From positions 108,066,627 to 108,130,626 of the forward strand of contig NC_077223.1 of assembly GCF_024763615.1 (NCBI RefSeq): a stretch of DNA of 64,000 nt. Direction: 5' to 3'. The notes beneath the pieces were generated by a model. That model made no database searches. It had not been told where the DNA came from and saw only the letters and a program-made list of their open reading frames with translations. The position numbers and the translations under genes are program-made. This DNA is from Phlebotomus papatasi. Taxonomy: Eukaryota > Arthropoda > Insecta > Diptera > Psychodidae. Position 1 is the stretch's first letter; every line of letters starts with the position of its first letter. Below are positions 13,601 to 22,991 of this stretch, one piece after another.

Positions 13601-16600
13601 AAATTTCACCAAATTGGGCCTTCAACGTGAGTGTGTACGGCTTAATTTGGCAACAACTGGGAAGAAAGAGGCTCTGGCAAGGAGGATTGCTGATGCTAAG
13701 TGTCTCAAGCCCAAAATTACGACGAAAAATGATGATGTTTACGACGATGACAAAGAGAATGACGATCTCAGATGTCAACAAGACGAATATGACGGTGATT
13801 CTACCAAGAATCAAGATGATGACGACGATGGCAACACCACAATGCACGACGCTTCATCCAGGGTCGAAATTGATCAGACGGATCACAGCCAGGATGAAAA
13901 TTGTGATGAGAATGCCAATTGTGATGATGATGTGAAATTAAAGATGCCGAGGGGTGTCAAACACACTCCACCAACGACTATAAAATCTAAGACGATGGAG
14001 AAATTTCCATGTACGATGACTGAGGAATCTTCAGATGATGACGATGACACTGAAGCTGGGAATTTCACGAAGGTTCCCCGGCAGAAGAAAAAGACTTCAA
14101 CTCCAAAGAAGGTGAGCTATGATGTGCCTCATAATTCTAGAGTATGTTCTTTTCGGGATGTAGAAGACAGTCTGGAGAAATTTGGTGCCGAAAAGGGACA
14201 AGATATTAGAGTGTGGCTTCATGAGTTCGAGGAATTGGCAACGATGGCAGGATGGTCATCTGTGATGAAGATAATCATCTGCAGAAAGACGCTGGTTGGG
14301 ACTGCAAGAAATTTTATACACGCTCAAAGTGGAATTTCCTCATGGTCCCAAATGAAGAAGCTTTTGTTAAGAGAATTTGGCGAAAAACTCAACACAGCTG
14401 AGATTCATAGACGATTGATGGCACGTATCAAGAAACCTGACGAAAAATTTCTAGATTATGTGTATGAAATGCAGAGAATTGCTAAAATGGCCGACTTGGA
14501 AGAAGAAGTGATTTGTGAATACATTTGTGATGGTGTTCAGGATGAGGTGACAAACAAGGCAAGTTTGTACGAAGCTCAAACGATTCATGATCTGAAGAAG
14601 AGACTGGAGCGCTACGAGAAATTGAAGGAAAAGCAAATGGTTTCTCAGAAAAAGCCTGTTAGTGAGAAGAAACCTGCAACTGAGAAGTTGGCAGGCAAGA
14701 GCAACCCTAAGACGACCGTTAAATGTTTCAACTGTGGCGAGCCGGGCCACAAGAGTAATGAGTGCCCTCATAAAAGTCAAGGAATGAAATGCTTTACGTG
14801 TAATGCCTTTGGGCATTCGTCTAAGGAGTGTACGAAGAAGGCAGATGATGCCAAGAAGCCTGCCAAGAATAAAGCAACAGTGAGTGTTGTGAACTCCATG
14901 AAAGAAGATGACTATCACGTGATTGTGACTTTGAATGGGCATGAAGTTCTGGCAATGATAGACACTGGAAGCGACGTTTGCTTCATACGCGATGATGTGC
15001 GTAAGAGATTGTGTGATAAGAGTGTCTTAATTCAGCCGACATCATTGAGTATCACTTCCTTTGGCGGACAGATGCAAAATTTCTTTGGGAAGGTGATGTT
15101 GAAATTCTATATAGAAGATCATGAGTACGAATGTCCATTTCACCTCACCCCACCCGAAGCAATGAAGGCTTCCATGCTGATTGGGAAGAATTTTCTGAGG
15201 AATGTGGACTATCGCATAATATCCGGCAAAGTGAGTATAATGCCTATAATAAGACTTGATACTAGTCCCACTTTAGAAGAACCTAAGAGTCTGAAAGATG
15301 AAGGAATTGTTGATGATGAAGTCAACGAGAGTGATGATTGGATACTCGCTATAGAGCCCTGTGTCGATGAAGAAGTTGATGTAATACCAGAGTATAAAGA
15401 TGAGGTGAAGAAATTTATCTCTGAATATTCCCCAAAGAAGCCAGAGAATGTTGGTGTTCAGACCATCATTAATTTGATTGATAAGGAACCAGTCACACGA
15501 CGCCCACGACGATTTGCTCCATTGGAAAGACGAGTCATAGATGAGCAAATACAGCAATGGCTGAAGGAAGATATTATTCAACCATCGGTGAGTGAATATT
15601 CTAGTCCTGTAACATTGGCGAAAAAGAAAGATGGATCCTACCGATTGTGTGTTGATTATCGGGAGCTAAACTCTAAGATTGAGAGAGATAGGTTTCCAAT
15701 GCCCTTGATTGATGATCAGCTCGATAGATTGGCCAAAGCTAAGGTTTTTTCAACGCTGGATTTAAAAAATTCCTACTTCCATGTACCAGTGCATGAAGAC
15801 AGTCGGAAATTTACCGCATTCGTAACTCATGATGGCCAATACGAATTTAAGAGAACGCCATTTGGACTGTGCCTAAGCCCTTCAACTTTTGGAAGATTTA
15901 TTAATAAAGTGTTTCAGGAGCTTATTCAGAAGGGAGTTTTATTAGTATTTGTGGATGACATAATTATCCCCAGTAATGATGAAGACGATGGGCTGAAATC
16001 TCTTCAGCTGGTACTTGAAACAGCAGAGAAGGCTGGACTACAATTCAATTGGAAGAAATGCCATTTTCTACAAAGACGAGTAGAATATTTGGGCTATGAA
16101 ATATGCGACGGGACGGTTGCACCATCGAAGACGAAAATTGAAGCTGTCCTGAATTTCCCGCAACCCAAAACTGCAAAACAGCTCCAAAGATTTTATGGGC
16201 TCGCGAGTTATTTCAGAAGATTTATTCAAGATTTTGCAAGAATTGCACGACCATTGACGATGCTGTTGAAGAAAGAAACGACGTTTATATTTGAAGATTC
16301 CCAGACTGAGGCATTTAACAACTTGAAGTTTATGTTGACCCAAGCACCAGTTCTGAAGATTTTTAATCCTGATGTAGAAACTGAACTTCATACCGACGCT
16401 AGCAAAGACGGTTTAGCGGGAATTCTTCTCCAAAGAGACGCAAAGGACGGAAAGATGCACCCTTGCCATTTCTACAGTCGCACAACTCAAGGAGCTGAGA
16501 CGAGATATCACTCATATGAGTTAGAATTTCTTGCAGTAGTGGAATCAGTTAAGAAATTCAGAGTGTACCTCCTTGGGATCGAGTTTAAATTGGTAACGGA

Positions 16601-19600
16601 CTGTTCGGCGATGAAACAAACAATGACGAAAAAGGAGATTAGTCCACGAGTAGCTAAGTGGATGTTGATTTTGAATGAATACACGTTCACAACGGAACAT
16701 AGAGCTGCAAATCAAATGCAACATGTAGATGCTCTTTCAAGATGTAAGGTGATGATGGCCAATGACGTGACAACGAGGATTCGAGCAGCTCAAGCTCAAG
16801 ATGCCTATGTGAGAGCAGTTAAAGATGCTCTCCAGAGTGGTGAACATGATGATTTTATTTGTGTGGATGATGTCCTCTATAAGAAACACAAAGATGGTAA
16901 GCTGTTAGTGATTCCAGAGGGGATGAAAGCTGAGATTTTGAGACGATGTCATGAGACGGGACATTTTGGTTTAAGAAAGATGAAAGACAAACTATCCAAA
17001 GAATACTTTATCCCTGATTTGGAAAAAGAAGTGCAGAGTTGCATTCGGAATTGTGTAGAATGCATTTTAGTTGAGAGAAAAAGAGGAAAGGCGGAAGGGG
17101 AATTGAAGACTATTCCAAAAGGAGATGTGCCAATGGATACTTGGCATATAGATCATTTAGGACCGCTCCCTTCTACCAGAAAGTGCTACAATTATATCCT
17201 AACTATTGTGGATGGATTCTCCAAGTTTGTGTGGCTTTTTCCCGTGAAGAGTACTTCGGCGGATGAGACTCTGAAAAAGCTGAAGATATTAGCAGATGAA
17301 TGGGGAGATCCAAGAAGAATTGTTGCAGATAGAGGTGCTGCTTTTACCTCTAATCAGTTCAATGATTATTGCACATCACGAGGAATAGAATTACATCACA
17401 TCACGACGGGAGTTCCACGAGGAAATGGCCAAGTGGAAAGAATTCATGGAATAATAATTCCAATGCTGACGAAGCTAGCTATTGATAAACCAGACGAGTG
17501 GTTTAAATTTGCTGGATGTGTGCAAAGATTTGTGAATTCATCACTCCAACGAAGCACAATGACGACACCATTCGAGTTGATGACAGGAGTCAAGATGAGA
17601 TGTCCAGAGGACTCACGATTATTAGAGATTCTACAAGAAGAACATGAGCGGATAGTGCAAGAAGATAGAGATGAAATGCGACATGCTGCAAGACGTCAAA
17701 TAGAAAAAGTTCAAGAAGAAAATCGACGAGAATATAACTTACGACGACGCCAAGCAACGAAGTACAAAGTAGGTGATGTCGTAGTTATTAAACGCACTCA
17801 GTTCGGTACTGGACTCAAGTTAAAACCAAAGTTTTTGGGACCCTATCGCGTTGAAGAAGTGTGTAATAACGATCGGTATAAAGTTAAACGTCTCGAAAAT
17901 ACCGAAGGACCCGAAGTGACGACTAGTGCAGTGGACTATATGAAGCCGTGGGTGGCCACCCGGAGAAGTGGCCTGTCAGGGAATGGCCGTGTGGGATAAA
18001 TGAAATAAAAACATAGTAGGTGTATAGGGAGGGAGTGATGAAGAGGGGAAGGACGAAGGAGAACGACGAAGGACGACGAGTTAGTTGAAGTTGAACGCGC
18101 GATTGCATAAGACACGTTACGGTAAGCGAGAAAATTATCTTAAGATCACTTTTATCTTCCCATATACATTACACACTAATTACCTTTAATTAGTTTTATT
18201 ATGATAAAACAATTAAAAACCTAGTCCAAAGTACCAGCATGCCATTTTGAATTCGAATATTACTACTATCATGCAAGTTAGTTAGTTAGTTAAGACGTTA
18301 GTTTAAAAGTTCTACAAAATATCTTTCAAACTAAAAATAAACTGAATTTTCTCTTACTCTTAAATATTTTCCAAACAAAAATTATCAATTCCCAGCTTTC
18401 AAGATATTTTTTTCTTGAAGTAGCATCTTTGGAGAGGTAGCTCGATCTTTTTTCAGATAATTTTTAAGGTTTCGGACCTAAGTGTTGTCGCTATTTTTCT
18501 TCGTTAAGTGCAGTTTCGTTCATTTCCATATGACAAGACCTTTGAAAAGCATTACACTCATTTTATTCACACGGAGAAGGGATTGAAAAAGGCTCAATGG
18601 ACTCAATTTGTTTTAAAATCGTTCCACTGAAATTAAAAAAAAGCATTAAGTTAGACAAATATTTTGTGTAAAACTTTTTGTTTTTAATTTAAATAAAATG
18701 TTAATTATAATTCATATAGAGGAAGGTATTTAGGCTTCGCACTCACTCTGGCTTCGAAAGCTTCATATTTGCCCAATATTCCTTTAATAAATCTATCGTA
18801 ATTTATTTTATTTACTAGTCTTAGTTAACACTCACAGATTCATTTATGAGAAACTATGGAGTACCTATCCGAAATTAGAGTATGTCCGAAGCTTCGAAGC
18901 CTTCCTTTATTACATACTAAAGTCGTCATTTTTTAGAAGTTATTAAAAGGTTGAAAAAGTCGTGAAAACTATAAAATAAATTAAAATTAGGATTTTCAAT
19001 CGGAAAAGAACAAACACTTTTAAAAACAAATTTAAATATTTAAAATCTCAATGTTTTTCCTCAAAATTGAAAAATTTTCTGTTGAAATCGGTCTTTCGTA
19101 TTTTTCTAAATTTTATTAAGCCTTCCTCGTAGATTGTCTTCGAGGGTTAAATTTATTTGCACGACTTCAAGGTCTTAAAGCACGTCAAAGACTCTTTCAC
19201 ATGAAATATTCCATAAATTCTCAGCATTTGCGAGACAATGAACACAAGAAGTCAAGAGAGTATCTATGATTGAAACCAATTGATTTTATACATTCATAAA
19301 TTTCTTGTACATAATTACCCGACAGATTTCTCAATTTTGTCTTCACGATCAAAAATTGATTCTTTAGCGTTTTTACGGAACATCTCAATTTTTACACCAA
19401 AAGAATCCCTAATCAATTTTTATCGTGCCTTTTGACCCAAAATAAAAACGACTTTTTGGATGAAACCATTAATCTATCCGAGAATAATCTCATTAGATAA
19501 TCATGATTAATTTTATGTCTTAATTCTCAGCCGAAAAACCCGTGGTAATTAGAATTTTATCAGTCTGACTGATAAATCCTTAAGTACAAATTGCTATTGA

Positions 19601-20649
19601 AGAGACACTTGAATTTATGTTCTTTTTGGGGACTTTTTCTTTAAAATTTCCTCAAATATTGCGTTGCAAATTGTTGTAGAGAAGCTTTTGTATCTTCGTG
19701 ACTCCTAGAATCATGATGTTTTCTAAAGAATTTTTTGATGGATAATTACTGATCGTGTTCTACTGGGATTTTTATGATCTTCAGAATATTTACGAAAATA
19801 TTAACAATTTTTATTGAGCATTGCAATTACCCCATTGTACACAGCTGAAACCCTCAATTTGGAATGTTCTAACAATCATTTGGGAAGGTAAGGAGAGTTG
19901 ATCTGTTTGGCACGTAGGAAAAACTCATTCACAATTCTTCAATAATGAAAAAAAACACTGTTTTGAAGTGAATAGCAATAAAATGCCGACGTGTGATATT
20001 CGTAAGGAAATGATCAAGAACTCACCAGGTGATAGCTGTCTGCAGCAATGTCTCCAGTGCTCTGATCCGCGATCATTTCGGGATGATTGTGAGTCAGGTG
20101 ATCCCAAATTGATTCACCTTTGCCATCCGCATTCCAGCCCCCTTCTAATTGATAAGATGAACAGCCCACTCCCCAAAGAAAATCCGATGGGAATGATCTT
20201 TGGTCATTTTGGGCATGAACTCTGAAAAAGAAAGACAAAAAGTAATAACTTTGAATAAAGAATATTAATTATTTAAAACATTCTTGGATTGATACTTAGA
20301 AATAAAATCAAAATGTCTTATTATTAAGAATACTATCGATCAGTTATTAAATTTGATAAGTGCAATTGTACAAATGCAAATAATATCATAAACTTGTTAA
20401 ACCTATTGAACTGAATTTAGAATGTCACAGCGATCATCAAGCTCTGCCAGCCATAAATAATGCTGAGATTCTAGAAATATCACCTCAAGAGATACAAAAA
20501 AAAAACCCTAAAATAATCAAATTCAATGGCAAAGACATTTTGGGCATGATTGGTGGGATAAATTGGGCAAGAAACACTTACGAAAGAGCTTTACATTCCA
20601 ACAATAAAATTCCAATAATTGTTGCCTGAAAAATAGCACTTGCACTCAT
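4609..20649 (-). CDS. GH1 beta-glucosidase (lactase-phlorizin hydrolase/myrosinase-like), copy 1, seven exons
   Basis: Glycoside hydrolase family 1; the family cleaves beta-linked glucose from glycosides, and insect members act mainly in the gut. Inferred exons (minus strand, 5' to 3'): 20582-20649, 20026-20221, 9483-9782, 9233-9410, 8769-9175, 4898-5136, 4609-4834. Every junction has GT/AG and the phases join, giving 537 residues, the normal family length. Exon 1 encodes a signal peptide (MSASAIFQ then a hydrophobic run). Exon 2 carries FPSDFLWGVGCSSYQLEGGW. Exon 4 has TFNEP (acid/base Glu about 195) and exon 6 has VTENG (nucleophile Glu about 409), so both catalytic residues are present. 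The C-terminus ends in a hydrophobic tail before WRM and may be GPI- or membrane-anchored. Intron 2 is 10.2 kb and contains a gypsy element; intron 5 is 3.6 kb and contains a transporter gene. Whether full-length mRNA is still made is untested. Confidence 0.88.
6610..6735 (-). repeat. tRNA-like SINE fragment
   Basis: On the minus strand a box-A-like TGAGTCAAGTAG is followed about 45 nt later by a box-B-like GAGTTCGAATTCC, the spacing of an RNA polymerase III tRNA promoter. There is no acceptor-stem pairing, so it is not a tRNA gene. It lies between the 3' end of the nested transporter and GH1 exon 6. Confidence 0.45.
6792..6797 (-). terminator. Polyadenylation signal AATAAA of the SLC36-type gene
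   Basis: AATAAA on the minus strand 39 bp beyond the transporter stop codon. Because it lies inside a same-strand intron of GH1 copy 1, it could also end GH1 pre-mRNA early. Confidence 0.6.
6836..8169 (-). CDS. SLC36/PAT-type proton-coupled amino-acid transporter, nested in a GH1 intron
   Basis: Two exons: 7301-8169 and 6836-7235, joined across a 65-bp GT-AG intron, giving 422 residues. The start chosen is the ATG of MSSGNYDPHL; the in-frame codon four residues upstream is TTG. The protein has about ten or eleven hydrophobic segments and family hallmarks: LKAIMGSGILAMPDAMKNCG in the first segment, MSYAETV, a central VEYDMETPQDFGG region, and GYLKYGEDIKGSVTLNFP. Such carriers move small neutral amino acids with protons across plasma or lysosomal membranes; insect relatives (pathetic, CG-numbered PATs) influence growth signalling. 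A canonical AATAAA lies 39 bp after the stop (6792-6797, minus). The whole gene sits in intron 5 of GH1 copy 1 on the same strand; copy 2 lacks it. An additional upstream coding exon cannot be excluded. Confidence 0.9.
10322..10557. mobile_element. MITE with TAGGGTAAAGTGGTACAA ends, intron 2 of GH1 copy 1
   Basis: Terminal inverted repeats: TAGGGTAAAGTGGTACAA at the left, TAGGGTAAAGTGATATAA (inverted) at the right; 236 bp. The orthologous element is at 26618-26853 in copy 2, so it was present before the gene duplicated. Confidence 0.75.
11919..12957. mobile_element. TIR element with CACTCAGAAAAG ends
   Basis: The left end CACTCAGAAAAGAGCTCTG and the inverted right end CACTCAGAAAAGGGCAGTTC bound about 1.04 kb inside GH1 copy 1 intron 2. 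Subterminal copies of an AGAGCTGT/ACAGCTCTT motif occur at both ends. No transposase is seen. The termini resemble the CACTGAGAAA elements at 22660 and 40181. Confidence 0.6.
13108..13281 (+). repeat. 5' LTR of the gypsy element
   Basis: Short LTR of about 174 bp, identical to 17990-18163. If TG...CA ends are required, it ends at 13280; ending one base later gives perfect 5-bp target duplications. Confidence 0.92.
13283..13300 (+). other. Primer-binding site
   Basis: TGGGGGCTCAACCGGGAT begins 1-2 nt after the 5' LTR. It resembles primer sites complementary to the 3' end of tRNA-Pro, with two apparent differences. The assignment is from memory of such sites, not from the host tRNA set. Confidence 0.6.
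13566..17999 (+). CDS. Gypsy gag-pol polyprotein, single frame
   Basis: 1477 residues from the ATG at 13566 (the codon before it is TTG). Order: SAP-like N-terminus (about 5-35), a very acidic stretch (about 55-120), gag domain (about 205-330), two CCHC zinc knuckles (CFNCGEPGHKSNEC and CFTCNAFGHSSKEC, about 385-425), aspartic protease with MIDTGSD (about 460), reverse transcriptase (about 665-805) with FVDDI at its active site, RNase H (about 938-1060; DASKDG, YELEFL, HVDALSR), and integrase with an H-H-C-C zinc domain, catalytic Asp in WHID, Asp in VADRG and Glu in GQVERIHG. Gag and pol are fused without frameshift. All key catalytic residues are visible, so the element looks autonomous. 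Confidence 0.95.
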   Translation: MDKMSTYDELVANFTKLGLQRECVRLNLATTGKKEALARRIADAKCLKPKITTKNDDVYDDDKENDDLRCQQDEYDGDSTKNQDDDDDGNTTMHDASSRVEIDQTDHSQDENCDENANCDDDVKLKMPRGVKHTPPTTIKSKTMEKFPCTMTEESSDDDDDTEAGNFTKVPRQKKKTSTPKKVSYDVPHNSRVCSFRDVEDSLEKFGAEKGQDIRVWLHEFEELATMAGWSSVMKIIICRKTLVGTARNFIHAQSGISSWSQMKKLLLREFGEKLNTAEIHRRLMARIKKPDEKFLDYVYEMQRIAKMADLEEEVICEYICDGVQDEVTNKASLYEAQTIHDLKKRLERYEKLKEKQMVSQKKPVSEKKPATEKLAGKSNPKTTVKCFNCGEPGHKSNECPHKSQGMKCFTCNAFGHSSKECTKKADDAKKPAKNKATVSVVNSMKEDDYHVIVTLNGHEVLAMIDTGSDVCFIRDDVRKRLCDKSVLIQPTSLSITSFGGQMQNFFGKVMLKFYIEDHEYECPFHLTPPEAMKASMLIGKNFLRNVDYRIISGKVSIMPIIRLDTSPTLEEPKSLKDEGIVDDEVNESDDWILAIEPCVDEEVDVIPEYKDEVKKFISEYSPKKPENVGVQTIINLIDKEPVTRRPRRFAPLERRVIDEQIQQWLKEDIIQPSVSEYSSPVTLAKKKDGSYRLCVDYRELNSKIERDRFPMPLIDDQLDRLAKAKVFSTLDLKNSYFHVPVHEDSRKFTAFVTHDGQYEFKRTPFGLCLSPSTFGRFINKVFQELIQKGVLLVFVDDIIIPSNDEDDGLKSLQLVLETAEKAGLQFNWKKCHFLQRRVEYLGYEICDGTVAPSKTKIEAVLNFPQPKTAKQLQRFYGLASYFRRFIQDFARIARPLTMLLKKETTFIFEDSQTEAFNNLKFMLTQAPVLKIFNPDVETELHTDASKDGLAGILLQRDAKDGKMHPCHFYSRTTQGAETRYHSYELEFLAVVESVKKFRVYLLGIEFKLVTDCSAMKQTMTKKEISPRVAKWMLILNEYTFTTEHRAANQMQHVDALSRCKVMMANDVTTRIRAAQAQDAYVRAVKDALQSGEHDDFICVDDVLYKKHKDGKLLVIPEGMKAEILRRCHETGHFGLRKMKDKLSKEYFIPDLEKEVQSCIRNCVECILVERKRGKAEGELKTIPKGDVPMDTWHIDHLGPLPSTRKCYNYILTIVDGFSKFVWLFPVKSTSADETLKKLKILADEWGDPRRIVADRGAAFTSNQFNDYCTSRGIELHHITTGVPRGNGQVERIHGIIIPMLTKLAIDKPDEWFKFAGCVQRFVNSSLQRSTMTTPFELMTGVKMRCPEDSRLLEILQEEHERIVQEDRDEMRHAARRQIEKVQEENRREYNLRRRQATKYKVGDVVVIKRTQFGTGLKLKPKFLGPYRVEEVCNNDRYKVKRLENTEGPEVTTSAVDYMKPWVATRRSGLSGNGRVG
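17990..18163 (+). repeat. 3' LTR of the gypsy element
   Basis: Identical to the 5' LTR. The gag-pol stop codon TAA (17997-17999) lies inside it, 8 bp from its start. No clean polypurine tract precedes it; the adjoining bases read GGGAATGGCCG. Confidence 0.92.
18719..18908. mobile_element. Short hairpin MITE-like element
   Basis: AGGAAGG...TTAGGCTTCG near 18720 faces CGAAGCCTTCCTT near 18895, giving an inverted pair about 190 bp across. It lies in GH1 copy 1 intron 2, 3' of the gypsy insertion. Confidence 0.4.
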
Positions 20650-20817
20650 TTTGTGATGCATCTCAAGTCACTTGCACTTCATACAAAAATCTTCTTCAAA
20701 GTCACTCCCGAGAATAATTCTTTGACGCCTCGGTGCTGTGCTAAGGTAAGGCACTTTTCCACAATTCACAGCACAGCAATTAATCCCCAACTAACTCTTT
20801 AGCTGGCCAGGCACTCT

Positions 20818-20825
20818 CTTTTATA
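20818..20825 (-). promoter_or_regulatory. TATA box of GH1 copy 1
   Basis: TATAAAAG on the minus strand, about 170 bp upstream of the copy 1 start codon. The surrounding sequence is nearly identical to the copy 2 upstream region, so the core promoter was duplicated with the gene. This predicts a focused promoter; the start site itself is not proven. Confidence 0.6.
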
Positions 20826-20930
20826 CAGCTCCTAGTTGAGAGTGCAGCCGAGAGACTAAAGATACGACCGAAACTGCGAAATTGTGTCGCTTTTGAAGCT
20901 TCTGAAAAAAAGAATCTGGTGGTGGGGATC

Positions 20931-22659
20931 ACCAGAAGATAAGCAGGTGATCAAGGGGGGACCTTCCCGAGGTCTAGGTATCGCAAATTAACCGAGAGAT
21001 TCAATAAACTTCCTCAAAGAGACAATTTTATACATCATGATCTTGACTTCCTTATCCAAAGGATCGCAGCAATTAAGGGAAGACCGGGATGTTTCTTACA
21101 GAATTATTGAATTTGAGTTTCTGATTCCGTATATAGATGTATTCAATTCAAATTATTACGCCATTTGATGTAATTCAGCTCCTCTAATGAACATACAAGA
21201 ATCCTCCAAATATACGTACGGAAAATTGGGCGCAGAAAGGCTCCAGGAAGAGTCATTCTTATAGAACAGAGAACATGAGTTCCGAAGTCCAAAGTCTAAT
21301 ACAAAAATTGTGGAAGCTACTTTCTCTTGGAGTTCAAGCAGTTAGAAATTAAGTTTAAATTAAAGCGTATAAAAAGTGAATTGTTTGTTTTATTTACAAT
21401 TTGTTTTAAAAATCTACTTAAGAAAAGGAAACAATTATTTTAAAAAAAATTAAAAAAATTATTTTAAAAATTTATCAAAAGGAAACTAAACAGATTCAAC
21501 AAAAGAAAAATCAAAAAACGATGCGTCAATTCGAATTAAAAAAAACTATAACACAACAGATTTTCAAAAAAACGAACTCAGCTAAAAAAAAATTTAAGAA
21601 AAGTATAAAATATTTTTATAATATTTTTGTTATACAAATAATTCTATATAATTTTCTCAAAGAACGTTTTATTTATTTGGGAAATGCGTTTCTGAAAATA
21701 CAAATTTTTGGACGTTTTAGACTGAAGGTTTAGCCCAGTTTCCGAAAGTCTCAAAAACCTAAATAACAAGCAATTTTATTGATTTTTCAAAATCTATTGA
21801 ATCATTTGCCCTGATAATCCAATTCTAAACAACAATTTCTTCAAATATCTTGTCGGAAAAGGAATTAGAGGAACTAAGCCATATGGCTAAACCTCAGGTC
21901 TAAAACCCGTATAAGATAAAATGGGGTAATTCGGAATCATGTCTTACTTTGGTATTTTGAAATTTTCTCACTGTTTCAGATAGTTAAAGAGAAAAAAAAA
22001 CACGAAGGAATACAATACTTTACATTCGAGAGTACTTCTTCGTTGTTTTTCCTTTTGTCATTTAACAAATTACCCGATCTTACCCTAAAAGGAATTCTTG
22101 GTAAAATTAAAAAATAAAACACAAACATTTTATTTCTCTAATTTTGTCTATTAGTACATAATACACACCTCGAATACAATTAATATTCTTTCCACATAAT
22201 TATATTTTATTATTAGTAATTATTATATTTTATAGATAATGTTTTTTGAATATTATGTAAATATTAACAATTTAAAAAAAAATATGGCACTTCTTTTTAA
22301 ACCTAATTGATCTTTCATAATAAAAAAAATAAACTTTAGATTTTCTTTGCCAGTGGAATTGATTCAAACATTAAATTGATATTTTGTTGAATATCAAATT
22401 CATAAAATCAAAGAAGGATCATGAAAAATGCCATTCTATAGGCAATTTTCGATTAAAAAAATCAATTTAAAAATGAAAAATAAGAAAAAACATTTCATTT
22501 TTTACAAACAAAAATCTAAAAACAGTCCCATCGTATTTTCAAAATCCTGGACTAGTTGCATTTTCTTTTAGGTATTCAAGGGAATACCAAGTTTAAAAAA
22601 ATATCACGAAAGGAAAATAGTTTAGTCAAAAATTAAAGTAATTGAAAAGAAATATTTGT
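20931..22659. other. Spacer between the GH1 copies
   Basis: No gene. It contains A-rich low complexity around 21400-21600 and a small inverted-repeat element at about 21909-22088, with AATGGGGTAATT and AATTACCCGATCTTACCCT ends. From about 22130 it is 3' flank homologous to 3370-3900. Confidence 0.5.
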
Positions 22660-22909
22660 CACTGAAGAAATCCGAAAAAGTTAAAATAACATTCCGGAAA
22701 TGTTAATTTTACCCTGCAGATTGATCCAAAATCGGTGTAAATATTATCCTTTTCAGGTATATTAGGGGTTAAAATTACCCTTTTTCATGTTAATTTTACC
22801 CTTAAAAAGGTGTAAAATTAAAATAAAAAAATCTTGATATATTTTTACATCTAAAAAGTGTTAAAGTTCTGAGGAAAAAAAGTTAATCGCACCCTCTTTT
22901 TTCTCAGTG
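22660..22909. mobile_element. MITE with CACTGA ends, copy A
   Basis: About 250 bp, beginning CACTGAAGAAATCC and ending TTTTTTCTCAGTG. It shares most of its length, in the same orientation, with 40181-40433. Internally it repeats TTAATTTTACCC / GGTGTAAAATTA motifs as local inverted repeats. Confidence 0.7.
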
Positions 22910-22991
22910 TAGTAACATTTCTAAAGAGCTAATCTATAAAATAGCGACAGCGAAACTATTATAGGTACTTTTTTAATTTTTGATTTATGGT

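Larger units (their letters stand above)
13108..18163 (+). mobile_element. Intact Ty3/gypsy LTR retrotransposon in GH1 copy 1 intron 2
   Basis: Two direct LTRs (13108-13281 and 17990-18163) that I read as identical over their full 174 bp, starting TGTGGGATAA, flank one long gag-pol frame. The element is bordered by a 5-bp direct duplication, ATACA (13103-13107 and 18164-18168). A primer-binding site follows the 5' LTR at 13283. There is no env-like frame. It is antisense to the host gene, within an intron. Identical LTRs and an uninterrupted frame mean a very recent insertion. Which gypsy lineage it belongs to would need a tree of the reverse transcriptase. Confidence 0.95.

Noticed and set aside
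13578..18108. Several frames antisense to or overlapping gag-pol
   Set aside because: Shadows of the long gag-pol frame, without their own motifs.
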